A DNA stretch of 64,000 nt, taken from NCBI GenBank assembly GCA_018622495.1, contig CP076021.1:1054001-1118000 (forward strand), given 5' to 3'. The position numbers and the translations under genes were made by a program. The notes beneath the pieces are model-generated. The model was not told where the DNA came from and ran no database searches. It worked only from the letters and a program-made list of their open reading frames with translations. Every line of letters begins with the position of its first letter. Position 1 is the first letter of the stretch. This DNA comes from Mycoplasmatota bacterium (GTDB taxonomy: Bacteria > Bacillota_I > Bacilli_A > Acholeplasmatales > Acholeplasmataceae). Shown in pieces: positions 48,351-57,109 of this stretch.

Positions 48351-49448
48351 TTACTTGTTTTTTTTAATAGCTAAATGTTGAATTGTTTTTTCTACGACAA
48401 TTTTTTTATCAAAAAACTCCTCAATATGCTTACGTGAAAGAAGTCCCATAAGTTTTCTTTTTTCATAATCTAAAGTGATAAAATTTATTATTTTATCAGT
48501 TAGATCTTCTGTATCTCTTACATCAACAAGAAATCCGGTTTGATTATTTATTACCGCTTCCTTACATCCTGGAATATTTGATGTAATAAGAGGTCTACCT
48601 ATTGCAGCCGCTTCCAATAGAACATTTGACATTCCTTCATGATAAGATGGTAAAATAACACAACTAGACCTAGAAACATACTCAATAATATTTTTCTGAT
48701 ATCCATGAAAGTTTAGATATCCATTCATAACTAAAAAATCTATTCTTTTTCTGTAATTTTCTTCTTCTTTTCCAACAATATCAAATTGAACATTAGGATA
48801 AAGTTTTTTAATTCCAACGATTGCATCAAATAATTCTTCAATCCCCTTTTCTTTCATTATTCTACCAATAAATAAAAATCTGACTTCATTATTCTTTTTA
48901 GGATAATTATGAAAAGAATATTCTTCTAAATTTACACCTGCGCCATTTAGTGCTACAGCTTTATTTGAAATAACAACTCTATTTTTTATAAAAAAATCTT
49001 TGTTTTCTAAATTTTCAAAAAACACTTTATCTGCTTTTTTTAGTGCAAATTTATTTAATTTTAATGCTAAGCTCTTCAAAAATTTAGATTTATTAAATGC
49101 GCTCCCAAGACCAGTTATATTTGCTACATAATTTATCCTTTTAAATCTTGCAAGTATGCCTCCAATGATATTTGGTTTTATTGTATAAGTAATAATGAGA
49201 TCTGGTTTTGTTATATTAATTATTGTATTAATTTTAATTAACAATAGAAAACCATTTAGAATACTTAAACTTCTCCTTTTTATATTTATAGGGTATAATT
49301 TACAGTTTAAATCTTCAAGTAAGCTAGTATCTCCATTTTGAGATGTAGCAACACTAATATTACAGTTCAATTTATTTAGTTCCAATATTAAATCTTTTCT
49401 AAATCCATATAATCCGGTATCACTATTAGCTATAATTAAAATTTCCAT
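48351..49448 (-). CDS. GT4-family glycosyltransferase (CapM/PglA-like)
   Basis: GT-B enzyme of about 365 residues. It has IIANSDTGLYGFRKDLI at the N-terminus, TYTIKPNIIGG, ITGLGSAF, FLFIGRIMKEKGIEEL and the donor site SYHEGMSNVLLEAAAIGRPLITS. The pattern is close to CapM/PglA-type enzymes that add the second sugar onto the undecaprenyl-linked sugar. I place the start at the ATG at 49446-49448, 6 bases after GGAG. Confidence 0.87.
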   Translation of the reverse strand: MEILIIANSDTGLYGFRKDLILELNKLNCNISVATSQNGDTSLLEDLNCKLYPINIKRRSLSILNGFLLLIKINTIINITKPDLIITYTIKPNIIGGILARFKRINYVANITGLGSAFNKSKFLKSLALKLNKFALKKADKVFFENLENKDFFIKNRVVISNKAVALNGAGVNLEEYSFHNYPKKNNEVRFLFIGRIMKEKGIEELFDAIVGIKKLYPNVQFDIVGKEEENYRKRIDFLVMNGYLNFHGYQKNIIEYVSRSSCVILPSYHEGMSNVLLEAAAIGRPLITSNIPGCKEAVINNQTGFLVDVRDTEDLTDKIINFITLDYEKRKLMGLLSRKHIEEFFDKKIVVEKTIQHLAIKKNK

Positions 49449-49506
49449 TCTATACTCCATTCTAAGATCAATCACAATTATATTTTATAATAATATTAAA
49501 TTTTTT

Positions 49507-49700
49507 TTAATCCATTATTTCAAAATCCTCTAATCCAATTTATTCTCTTTTAAGTACATTATATACAGTTTCCAATATAGTATTTAAACCTCTAACAAGT
49601 GTATTATGCCTAAAATAATCAATATCCAAAAAGAATTTCCCATTCCAACTTATGTCATTTCTACCATTAACTTAAGTATATCCAGTAAAGTTCTAAATTT
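49507..49700 (-). pseudogene. Remnant of an initiating sugar transferase (C-terminal end)
   Basis: No intact frame, but one frame on the minus strand reads TGYT, stop, VNGRNDISWNGKFFLDI, then DYFRHNTLVRGLNTI, ETVYNVLKRE, stop, IGLEDFEIMD. This is the C-terminus of PglC/WcaJ-type phosphoglycosyl transferases, whose consensus there is TGWAQVNGRN...WLDLKIL...VLKREGI. The first stop replaces the Gln codon. The rest of the gene is gone or unrecognisable. An intact member of the family is present at 52673-53293, so this copy is redundant. Confidence 0.75.
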
Positions 49701-49724
49701 ATATAAAGTAAATATATTTTTCAT

Positions 49725-50696
49725 TTAATCACTTTTTTTCCAATATAATTTCAATTCATTATATTTCATCATATAAACTTGATCTATATATTCTTTGCAT
49801 TCTTCAACATTTGCCTGGTTTTCTATATTTTTAACAATATTAGAAACAACATTAATACCACACTCATAAGCATGTGGATATCCTCCACCAAATCTAGGAT
49901 TTATCTCTGATATATAATATTTTCCATTCATTTCAAAAGCATCTATATCTATGATACCTTTAAACCTAATTTTTTCAACTAATTCTAATATGATATTTTT
50001 TAAATTATCATTGTGAACAGATACTGATTTATCAGTTTCCCCAGCTCTCATTTTTAATTTTTCTTTGATAAATAATGATGTGACTTGATTAGAAATCATA
50101 TCAATATAAACATCAATGCCAAATTCATTTCCATTGATATATTCTTGAATCATTAAATTATCATATCTATTAAATAGCAATTCTATTTCATTATCAGCAT
50201 ATACTTTACTTATATTAATACTGGCACTTCCTTTAATTGGTTTAACAAATACTGGATAATTAATAATTCCCTTATTAAGGTCCTTATAAAACTCTTCTTT
50301 ATTAATATATGATTTTATAGTATTAAATCCTAACTCAAATAATTTTTTGTTGAACTTGTATTTGTCAAAACACAACTCTATAGTTTCATAATCTGATACT
50401 ATAGGCATAACACCCATATCTATAAGTTCTTTTTTATGTTTTGATATAATACTTAACTCAGGATCAATTAAAGATAAAATACCTTTAATATTGTTTTCCC
50501 TACATATTTTTTTTATATATTTAAGATAATTTAAATCATCAATTCTTGGAACAATATAATGTTTATCTGCTTCATAGAGTGCAGGTGCTAATTCACTAGC
50601 ATCTGTTGCAATAACTAACCCCTTACCATTTAGTTCTTTTTTAAAATATTGCACTATTTTATTTCTTGTTCCAACACTTGTTATTAATATATTCAT
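49725..50696 (-). CDS. ATP-grasp protein (CarB/PylC-like)
   Basis: Protein of 323 residues: N-terminal Rossmann-like domain (ILITSVGTRNKIVQYF, YIVPRIDD), ATP-grasp central domain (PVFVKPIKGSASINI, LMIQEYINGNEFGIDVYID) and the metal-binding ending SEINPRFGGGYPHAYECG. These are the features of carbamoyl-phosphate-synthase-like ligases often found in capsule clusters. It likely ligates an amino acid or similar group to a sugar precursor, using ATP. The adjacent CapK-like adenylating gene suggests a joint modification step, now probably lost. Confidence 0.8.
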   Translation of the reverse strand: MNILITSVGTRNKIVQYFKKELNGKGLVIATDASELAPALYEADKHYIVPRIDDLNYLKYIKKICRENNIKGILSLIDPELSIISKHKKELIDMGVMPIVSDYETIELCFDKYKFNKKLFELGFNTIKSYINKEEFYKDLNKGIINYPVFVKPIKGSASINISKVYADNEIELLFNRYDNLMIQEYINGNEFGIDVYIDMISNQVTSLFIKEKLKMRAGETDKSVSVHNDNLKNIILELVEKIRFKGIIDIDAFEMNGKYYISEINPRFGGGYPHAYECGINVVSNIVKNIENQANVEECKEYIDQVYMMKYNELKLYWKKSD

Positions 50697-50770
50697 TTAA
50701 AATCACCTAATCCTTGATAAGTAGTATAATTTAATAGTTTTATAAGAATATTATAATCAAATCATCTTTC

Positions 50771-52123
50771 TTAAATTTGCATTTGATTAACAACATATTT
50801 TCTTTTGCCAGAATTTAACACGGGTATTTCTTTAACATAATCAATTTTTAATTCTGCATTTCCGCCTAAAAGTGAAATCAGTTTATTATATAGATCCAAT
50901 TCGAAATCATGATTTTCCGAAAGTACTTTGAGTACATATTTTTTTCTGTCTAATTGAATAAATTGATATTGTTCTATTACATCAAATTCCCACATTAAAT
51001 TTGAAAAAACATGAGGTGATAAACGATTCCCTTCAGTATTATATACAATATCTGTTTTTCTTCCACCAAAATTAGCAATCACTCTTCTTCGAGTATTATC
51101 TTTTTCAACAATATTAATAGACCCCACATCGCCTGTATCATATCTAATCATTGGCATAGCATAATTATGTAAATCTGTAACTATAATTCTACCTATATTC
51201 CCCTAATCTATTGGTTTATTATCATTCATATCAAAAATTTCAATATAATAATTTGCTTCATTTATATAAAAACCATTATTAATATCATCATCTTGACCAA
51301 GAACTCCATTTTCCTGATTTGAATATCTTGATACCACCTTACAATTAAAAAATTTCTCTAAAACCTCACGGGTATGATCAAACAACATTTCAGAGCCGCT
51401 TATAATACCTTTGACATTCCCTTTAAAAGATTTTAAATTATATTTAGTGATATAATCTCTAATTACATCATAAGTCGAAGCATAAGCGAGTATTATCGCA
51501 CCATGACGACTTTTTCGTTTAATTTTCTCCAAGATGCCTTCAATAGATTTTTCCGATAGATTGCTAGTATCAATTAATTCTTCATTTTGAATAAATTTTT
51601 GAAGTCTAGATTATCTACTCTTTTTAGTTATAGTTCTTAAAAAAATCAACTTAGTTCCAACTTTATATCCAATATCATTGCTATATTTAATAATCTCTGC
51701 ATTAACATTTTTTTCTTTTCCTTATTTTGAACTACTGTGAGTGGTGAACCCGTAGATCCACTTGTACTCATAGAATACAATTGACTTTTTATATAATTAT
51801 TTGATAATAAGTCTTCAAAGTTGTTCTTAATTATAGACTTATTGATTATTGGAAATTGATGAAAGTTTTTTTTGTTTCGAATAATATTTTGTGTGTGTTT
51901 TAGCATGTTCTACTAACTCATTAAGTTTCCTATTATGATAATCTTGTAATTTACGATCATAAAAATCCAATGAGTTATATAGTTTAATGTTTTTTTTATT
52001 ATTGAATACCTTCTTGCCATTTAAAATATCCATAGTCCAATATGTTCTATTTCTAAAAAATACAAATAATTTCACTAACATAATTATCTCCAATGTTTTC
52101 TTCATTTTTTTTAAGTAATACAA
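50771..52123 (-). pseudogene. CapK/PaaK-like adenylate-forming enzyme, several lesions
   Basis: One ancestral frame of about 440 codons is broken at four places: an extra A in the run at 51866-51873, a missing A in the run at 51708-51714, TAA at 51611-51613 and TAG at 51203-51205. Joined, it shows the family order: NRTYWTMDILNG, the P-loop-like SMSTSGSTGSPLTV, SGSEMLFD, NQENGVLGQ and MPMIRYDTGD. Phenylacetate-CoA-ligase-like CapK proteins activate a carboxylate as adenylate in polysaccharide clusters. The number and mix of lesions point to a true pseudogene. The last stop is one base from GAG (NKPID-x-GNIGRI). Confidence 0.85.
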
Positions 52124-52141
52124 TTACCATGTTATCATTAC

Positions 52142-52660
52142 TCAAAAATTTAGTTTTTTTTTCATTATGATTACATCATATAATTTCGAATCGATTTTTC
52201 TATCATTAATTAGAGTTTTTATTTCTTTAAACATATTTCTTTTCCAAAATTTAACTGCTTGATGATTATCTTTTACAACAAAAATTTTTAATGCTGTTAA
52301 CATTAATTTCGCTTCTGCATATTTTTCTAATAACTTATATGCTTTAGTTGCATAACCTCTATTTTGATATTTTTCACTTCCAATATACAGTCCAACTTCC
52401 GCTTCATATTGTATTTCATTTATTTTGTATAGACCAATCATTCCAACTGGTATAGAATCAACTTCAATGGTAAATCTTTTATTTTGTTTATTATCAGACA
52501 ACAAAAAAGTAAAAATATCATTCATTTCTTCTTTAGAAACTGGGTGATATCCTCCACCAAGAAATTTGAATATATTTTTATTGTTTCTCCACTCATAATA
52601 ATAAGGCAAGTCACTTTGAACAATATTTCTAAGAATTAGTTTTTCATTTTTAAGTTGCAT
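52142..52660 (-). CDS. GNAT acetyltransferase (RimJ/RimL type), sugar-modifying candidate
   Basis: Protein of 172 residues. It has LRNIVQSDLPYYYEWRNN at the N-terminus, typical of RimL/PseH/SpeG-like GNATs, the acetyl-CoA loop QNRGYATKAYKLL and AVKFWKRNMF. Between an initiating sugar transferase and an aminotransferase, N-acetylation of an amino sugar is a reasonable role; it is inferred from context. An ATG with a nearby GAGG-like site starts the gene. Confidence 0.8.
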   Translation of the reverse strand: MQLKNEKLILRNIVQSDLPYYYEWRNNKNIFKFLGGGYHPVSKEEMNDIFTFLLSDNKQNKRFTIEVDSIPVGMIGLYKINEIQYEAEVGLYIGSEKYQNRGYATKAYKLLEKYAEAKLMLTALKIFVVKDNHQAVKFWKRNMFKEIKTLINDRKIDSKLYDVIIMKKKLNF

Positions 52661-52672
52661 TTACAACACCTC

Positions 52673-53293
52673 TTATTTTCGTTGAGATTCTCCATAGATT
52701 GAAGAAGGCTTAATAACCTTAAATAGTGTTTTAAATATTAATTTAATATCTAAAAATATGTTAAATTTATTTACATAAACATTATCAATCCTTATTCTCT
52801 CATCCCAATCAACTGAATTTCTAACAGTAGTTTGAGTCAAACCAGTTATACCAGGCTTCATAGCAAACCTAGTCTTTGCCCATATTGGATATTTGTTATA
52901 ACCCTTATACGGAAAATATGTGACAGGCGGTCTAGGTCCTACTAATGCCATATTTCCAATAAACACATTGAATAATTGAGGTAATTCATCTAAACTATAT
53001 TTTCTTAATATTTTTCCAATACCAATAATTCTTGGATCTCCATCTTTTTTAACTGTTAATCCATCTCCAATATTTTCTGCATTAACAACCATCGTTCTAA
53101 ATTTAAAAATCTTAAATACTTTACCATGTTTACCTAAACGTTCTTGTTTAAATAAAATAGGTCCTTTAGAATCAATTTTAATTAAAATGGAAATGATAAT
53201 TAATAATGGGCTTAATATGATGATACCTATTAAACTTCCTAATATATCCATCACTCGTTTTAAAAATAGATTAATATGTCTCATGATTTCCAT
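52673..53293 (-). CDS. Initiating undecaprenyl-phosphate sugar transferase
   Basis: Membrane-associated phosphoglycosyl transferase of about 203 residues. A hydrophobic N-terminal segment (~14-36) is followed by KQERLGKHGKVFKIFKFRTM, LRKYSLDELPQL with the catalytic D-E pair, and MALVGPRPPV. It transfers a sugar 1-phosphate to undecaprenyl phosphate, the first committed step. Next to an aminotransferase and an acetyltransferase it resembles the PglC-type arrangement, so an amino sugar is likely. The ending IKPSSIYGESQRK differs from the usual VLKREG. Confidence 0.92.
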   Translation of the reverse strand: MEIMRHINLFLKRVMDILGSLIGIIILSPLLIIISILIKIDSKGPILFKQERLGKHGKVFKIFKFRTMVVNAENIGDGLTVKKDGDPRIIGIGKILRKYSLDELPQLFNVFIGNMALVGPRPPVTYFPYKGYNKYPIWAKTRFAMKPGITGLTQTTVRNSVDWDERIRIDNVYVNKFNIFLDIKLIFKTLFKVIKPSSIYGESQRK

Positions 53294-54396
53294 AATCCTC
53301 TGATGACTTTAATGATTTCATTTAATTGTTGATCAGTAAGTTTTGTATCACTAGGTAAACATACTCCATGATCAAATATATATTCAGCATTTTTATCGCC
53401 AATATAATCATACTTTTCAAAAAAAGGTTGTATATGCATTGGTTTCCAAATGGGTCTAGATTCAATATTTTCTTTTTCTAGTGCTAATATTAAATCAATG
53501 GGTTTAATTTTACCTTTTAATATAACACTTGTTAACCAACAGTTAGGTTTGTTCCAATCATTCATTGGCATAAACTCAATATCTTCTATATCACTTAAAT
53601 TTTTCTTATAATAATCGTATATATATCTTTTTTTAGATACTCTACGATCTAATACTTTTAATTGACCTCTACCAACACCTGCTACGACATTACTCATTCT
53701 ATAATTAAATCCTAATTCAGAATGTTGATAATGTCTTGCTTTATCTCTTGCTTGTGTTGACCAAAATCTTACCTTTTCAATTCTTTCTTGATTATTTGAT
53801 ACTAACATACCTCCACCAGAGGTTGTTATGATTTTATTCCCATTAAAACTAAAAATACCATAATCTCCAAAAGTTCCTGTATATTTCCCTTTATATGTTG
53901 TGCCAAGACTTTCAGCTGCATCTTCTATTAATGTCACATTGTATTTTTTACATAATGCAACAATTTCATCTAATTTAGCAGACATACCATATAAATGAAC
54001 AACTAATACAGCTTTAGTATTTGGATATTTGATTAGTGCTTCTTCTAAGTATTTAGGACTCATATTCCATGAATCTAAATCACTATCTACAAATACCGGG
54101 GTTGCTTTTTCATAAATGATAGGATTTGCTGTTGCTGAAAAAGTAAGTGATTGACATAAAACAACATCACCTTCACCGACACCACATGCTCTAAGAGCCA
54201 TATGAATTGCAGATGTACCTGATACAAGTGCAGCAGCATGACCAATACCAACTTTTTTTGCGACTTCATTTTCAAAATTAGTCACATTTGGTCCAAGTGG
54301 CGCAATCCAATTAGTATCAAAAGCATCTTGAACATAAGTTTTTTCAAATCCTTCTTCACTCATATGTGGTGAAGATAAAAATATTTTTTCTTTCAT
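53281..54396 (-). CDS. DegT/DnrJ/EryC1-family sugar aminotransferase
   Basis: PLP enzyme of 371 residues. It has AALVSGTSAIHMALRA, the PLP-ring region IEDAAESLG (D159), the lysine motif FNGNKIITTSGGGM (K188) and the C-terminal HDHGVCLPS-like FDHGVCLPSDTKL. It aminates a keto-sugar nucleotide, typically UDP- or dTDP-4-keto-6-deoxyhexose. RfbB supplies a dTDP-4-keto sugar, but a UDP-GlcNAc 4,6-dehydratase is not in the window. It overlaps the sugar transferase by 13 bases. Confidence 0.9.
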   Translation of the reverse strand: MKEKIFLSSPHMSEEGFEKTYVQDAFDTNWIAPLGPNVTNFENEVAKKVGIGHAAALVSGTSAIHMALRACGVGEGDVVLCQSLTFSATANPIIYEKATPVFVDSDLDSWNMSPKYLEEALIKYPNTKAVLVVHLYGMSAKLDEIVALCKKYNVTLIEDAAESLGTTYKGKYTGTFGDYGIFSFNGNKIITTSGGGMLVSNNQERIEKVRFWSTQARDKARHYQHSELGFNYRMSNVVAGVGRGQLKVLDRRVSKKRYIYDYYKKNLSDIEDIEFMPMNDWNKPNCWLTSVILKGKIKPIDLILALEKENIESRPIWKPMHIQPFFEKYDYIGDKNAEYIFDHGVCLPSDTKLTDQQLNEIIKVIRGLWKS

Positions 54397-54416
54397 TGTT
54401 TATCCACCTTTATGTA

Positions 54417-55043
54417 TTAATCAAAAAATTGCAAAATCTTACTTTTATCATATTTTGATTTAAATAACTTATTTAAAATGCTATCACGATGCGTATAACT
54501 TGCTATAAAAATGCCATCATGCCTGAATTTAATCGCTTCTTCATAAGATACAATTTTGGTATTTAATAATACATGACCTTGTTTATTTATATCATCATCA
54601 ATAATACCTAAAACATTAACTTGTATATCATTATCTAAAATGATCGATTGAAGTAAAATTTCACAAACTTCACCAGCACCATATAAAAATATATTTTCAA
54701 AACCTTGTTCAACATATGGTTTTAAAAATAAAAATATATTTTCTTTTGCTGAGTTATATATATTAAGTGATGCACTTAAATAAGAGATATTTAATACTTG
54801 TTTTCTTTCCATCCCTTTTTTACTAACAAAATACTCTACATTTTTTGTAGAGTGTTTTTTTCTTTTTATTAAACCTTGTTCTTCATACTGATCCAAATAA
54901 TAATTTACCATAGAAACCGAACTCCCAATAGCATCTGAAAGACGTCTTTGTGTCACATGCGCATCTTTTTCTATTAAGTCTAGAATCATATATTCTTTAT
55001 AAATTGGAGTTGGTTTAAAAAATAAATTATTTGTCAAGATCAT
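54417..55043 (-). CDS. Winged-helix/Rossmann-type regulator at the head of the capsule operon
   Basis: Protein of 208 residues. Residues ~15-75 form a winged helix (VTQRRLSDAIGSSVSMVNYYLDQYEEQGLI) and residues ~115-205 a nucleotide-binding-like domain: FLYGAGEVCEILLQSI (G-x-G-x-x), VLGIIDDD and IFIASYTHRD. Such G-A-G-x-x-A-E and ID-D-D patterns occur in sugar-modifying PglD-type N-terminal domains. The fusion suggests a repressor or activator that senses a nucleotide or sugar nucleotide. It is the first gene after a good promoter and likely controls the whole cluster, including itself. The ATG follows GGCGGGG. Confidence 0.75.
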   Translation of the reverse strand: MILTNNLFFKPTPIYKEYMILDLIEKDAHVTQRRLSDAIGSSVSMVNYYLDQYEEQGLIKRKKHSTKNVEYFVSKKGMERKQVLNISYLSASLNIYNSAKENIFLFLKPYVEQGFENIFLYGAGEVCEILLQSIILDNDIQVNVLGIIDDDINKQGHVLLNTKIVSYEEAIKFRHDGIFIASYTHRDSILNKLFKSKYDKSKILQFFD

Positions 55044-55076
55044 CCCCGCCTTTTTGTTCGGTTATTGAATAATACT

Positions 55077-55105
55077 ATTTTATATGAAAACTTGTTTTTT
55101 TTCAA
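55077..55105 (-). promoter_or_regulatory. Capsule-operon promoter with internal inverted repeat
   Basis: On the minus strand, -35 TTGAAA (55100-55105), 17-base spacer, -10 TAAAAT (55077-55082). An inverted repeat ACTTG-A8-CAAGT spans the -35 box and start of the spacer and could be the operator for the winged-helix protein encoded 34 bases downstream. Confidence 0.65.
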
Positions 55106-55414
55106 GTGTTTGATGCGTTTTCTTTATAGAAAGTGTGAAAAGACAGCGATGTTTATTTATAACTTACGGAGTAAAAAAGGTTCATCAAGCACGAAGATAA
55201 AACATCATCATCATTTTTTTATCACCCATTCATGATAAATGCTCACCAAAAGTAATATAGAAGATACTATAGAATAGCTATAAAATAAAGTCCAAAACTC
55301 ATAAGAGTACTTGGACTTACACATAAGATGACAAAATATCTTTATTTAAAAATTTTTATGACTAAATATATATAGCGTTTATCGTTATGTTAAATGTATC
55401 TATATATATGAGAA
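55106..55414. other. Gap between capsule promoter and the first hairpin copy
   Basis: About 310 bases with no recognisable gene. It is AT-rich with scattered stops in all frames. Confidence 0.35.
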
Positions 55415-55450
55415 AAAATAATCTTAGCAATTAAATGCTAAGATTATTTT
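55415..55450. repeat. 36-bp hairpin, left copy flanking the IS
   Basis: The 36-bp sequence is a perfect 15-bp stem (AAAATAATCTTAGCA / TGCTAAGATTATTTT) with loop ATTAAA. An identical copy lies at 57074-57109 on the other side of the insertion sequence. By itself it looks like a bidirectional terminator. Confidence 0.9.
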
Positions 55451-57073
55451 CAGACTGTTGAAAAAAGCCCCATTTAAAAACTCAAGGTTAATTTGAGATT
55501 AAAAAAGGGCTTTTTCTTTTGCCATTTTGATAAGAGTTTGACGATCAGAGTTGATAAATTAATGGATACGTGTTCTTTTAATGCTCTTTCAGCTAATCTT
55601 AATGCCATTTTTTTGACATTCATGCATGAGAAAGTAAGCGATATATGATCGCTTGCTTTTTTTAAGCCCCGATAATAGGTGAATCGCCCCTGGTGTCTTT
55701 CCTTGAAATCTCCAAAACACCTTTCTATGGTCTGTTTCCTTAAGGCGTATTTCTCTTTTCCATATTCTGATTTTCTAATCTCATCAGAAAATCTAAAGTA
55801 GTCTTGGTACACGGAAATTCTAAGTGTTTTTTTCTTTTCTTTTGGACTCATACATTTGCTTTTAAATGGACATGCCTGACATATCGTCTGATCGCAGCGA
55901 TACTCTTTATAGCCTTGACGGTTTGTGGTTTTATAGATGAGTGTTTCATAGTTTGGGCACGTATAACTATCTGTTTGCTCATCATATAAAAACTTATGAT
56001 TGCCAAAGTCACCTTTATGAGCATTTGTACGCTTATAAGGCATTAAAGGGAGTATCTGCTTGTCAGCGATTGCTTTGATGATCGGACCTGTTTTATAACC
56101 TGCATCTAATCCAGCAGCTTCAATAAGTCCTTCATACCTATCATTGATGCGTTCAAATACCTCTTTAAATATTTGTGAGTCATGGATGTTTGATGGTTTT
56201 AATACTTGTCCTAGAATAAATCCATGTCTATCACACACTGCGTGTGAGTTATAGGAGAAATTATGTTCTTTTTCACCTTTATTAAGCCATCCTGAATCAG
56301 GATCTGTTTTACTTTCTTTTTTTCGTTTCTTTTCATCTTTTTGCTTTTGAGGTGGCAGCGGCTTTTTATCGTTTTCTTTGCGATCTTCATTAATCACTTC
56401 TAAAACTTCTTTTTCAAACACACTTTTTTCTTTTTGAATCATTTTATCGACATATTTCTTTTTGTTTGCACTTGCTTTAATATGTGTGCTATCGATAAAT
56501 ATATAGGTTGGATCAATTAAGTTTGATGCTTCTATTTGTTTTAAAAATCCTTCAAAGACTTTCTCATAAATGTCGGTGTCATAAAATCGGTTCGTATAAG
56601 CTTTAGAATAGGTTGAATGATCAGGTACATTTTCGTAAATGGTATACCCAAAAAATATCGATATGCGATATTGACTTTAATTTCTTCACAGGTCCTTCTC
56701 GATACTTGATATCCCAAAAGTTGATTTTAAAATTGCGATTTTAAAGAGAACGACTGGGTCATATCCTGGTCGTCCAATATCACTATAATAAGGTTTTGCT
56801 AACTCTCTGATAAATGTATAATCCACATGTTTGATGAGTTTTCTTACTAAATGATCTTTTGGTACGATATCTTCCATCGTTGACATAATAAACTCATCTT
56901 TTGCTTGTGTCTTTTGATGACTCATAATTCCACCGCCCTTATAATTGTATTTTATTATTTGACGATTCACTTTTATAGAGTTGTGTGATATTTTTCACAA
57001 CTTTGTGGATAACTTTTTGTTCTATATTAAAAAAAGCACCTTTCACAAAGAAAAGTACTTTTTCAACAGTCTG
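55451..57073 (-). mobile_element. IS1182-type insertion sequence
   Basis: An element of 1623 bp. The 15-bp terminal inverted repeats are perfect: CAGACTGTTGAAAAA at 55451-55465 and its complement at 57059-57073. It encodes one DDE transposase on the minus strand. The identical 36-bp hairpins immediately outside both ends are direct repeats, consistent with a long target duplication on insertion into a terminator hairpin. Inside the left end, AAAAAAGCCC and GGGCTTTTT (55461-55515) can form a terminator overlapping the transposase stop. Confidence 0.9.
55474..56925 (-). pseudogene. IS1182-family transposase, two frame disturbances
   Basis: A gene of 484 codons. It starts at the ATG at 56923-56925 (MSHQKTQAKDEF) and runs through PGYDPVVLFKIAILKS, EEIKVNIAYRYFLG, the first catalytic region FIDSTHIKA, LDAGYKTGPI, the zinc-like cysteine block CQACPFKSKC, and KQTIERCFGDFKE with the last acidic residue. 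The frame changes near 56696-56702 (TCGAGA where TCGA is expected) and again near 56650 (short G/T run), with net zero shift. With these as written the element is inactive in cis. Length and motifs are otherwise normal. Confidence 0.87.
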
Positions 57074-57109
57074 AAAATAATCTTAGCAATTAAATGCTAA
57101 GATTATTTT
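57074..57109. repeat. 36-bp hairpin, right copy, terminator of the doc gene
   Basis: Identical to 55415-55450. Its outer edge overlaps the doc stop codon (57108-57110), so this copy is the original doc terminator and the left copy is probably the duplicate, separated by the IS. Confidence 0.85.
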
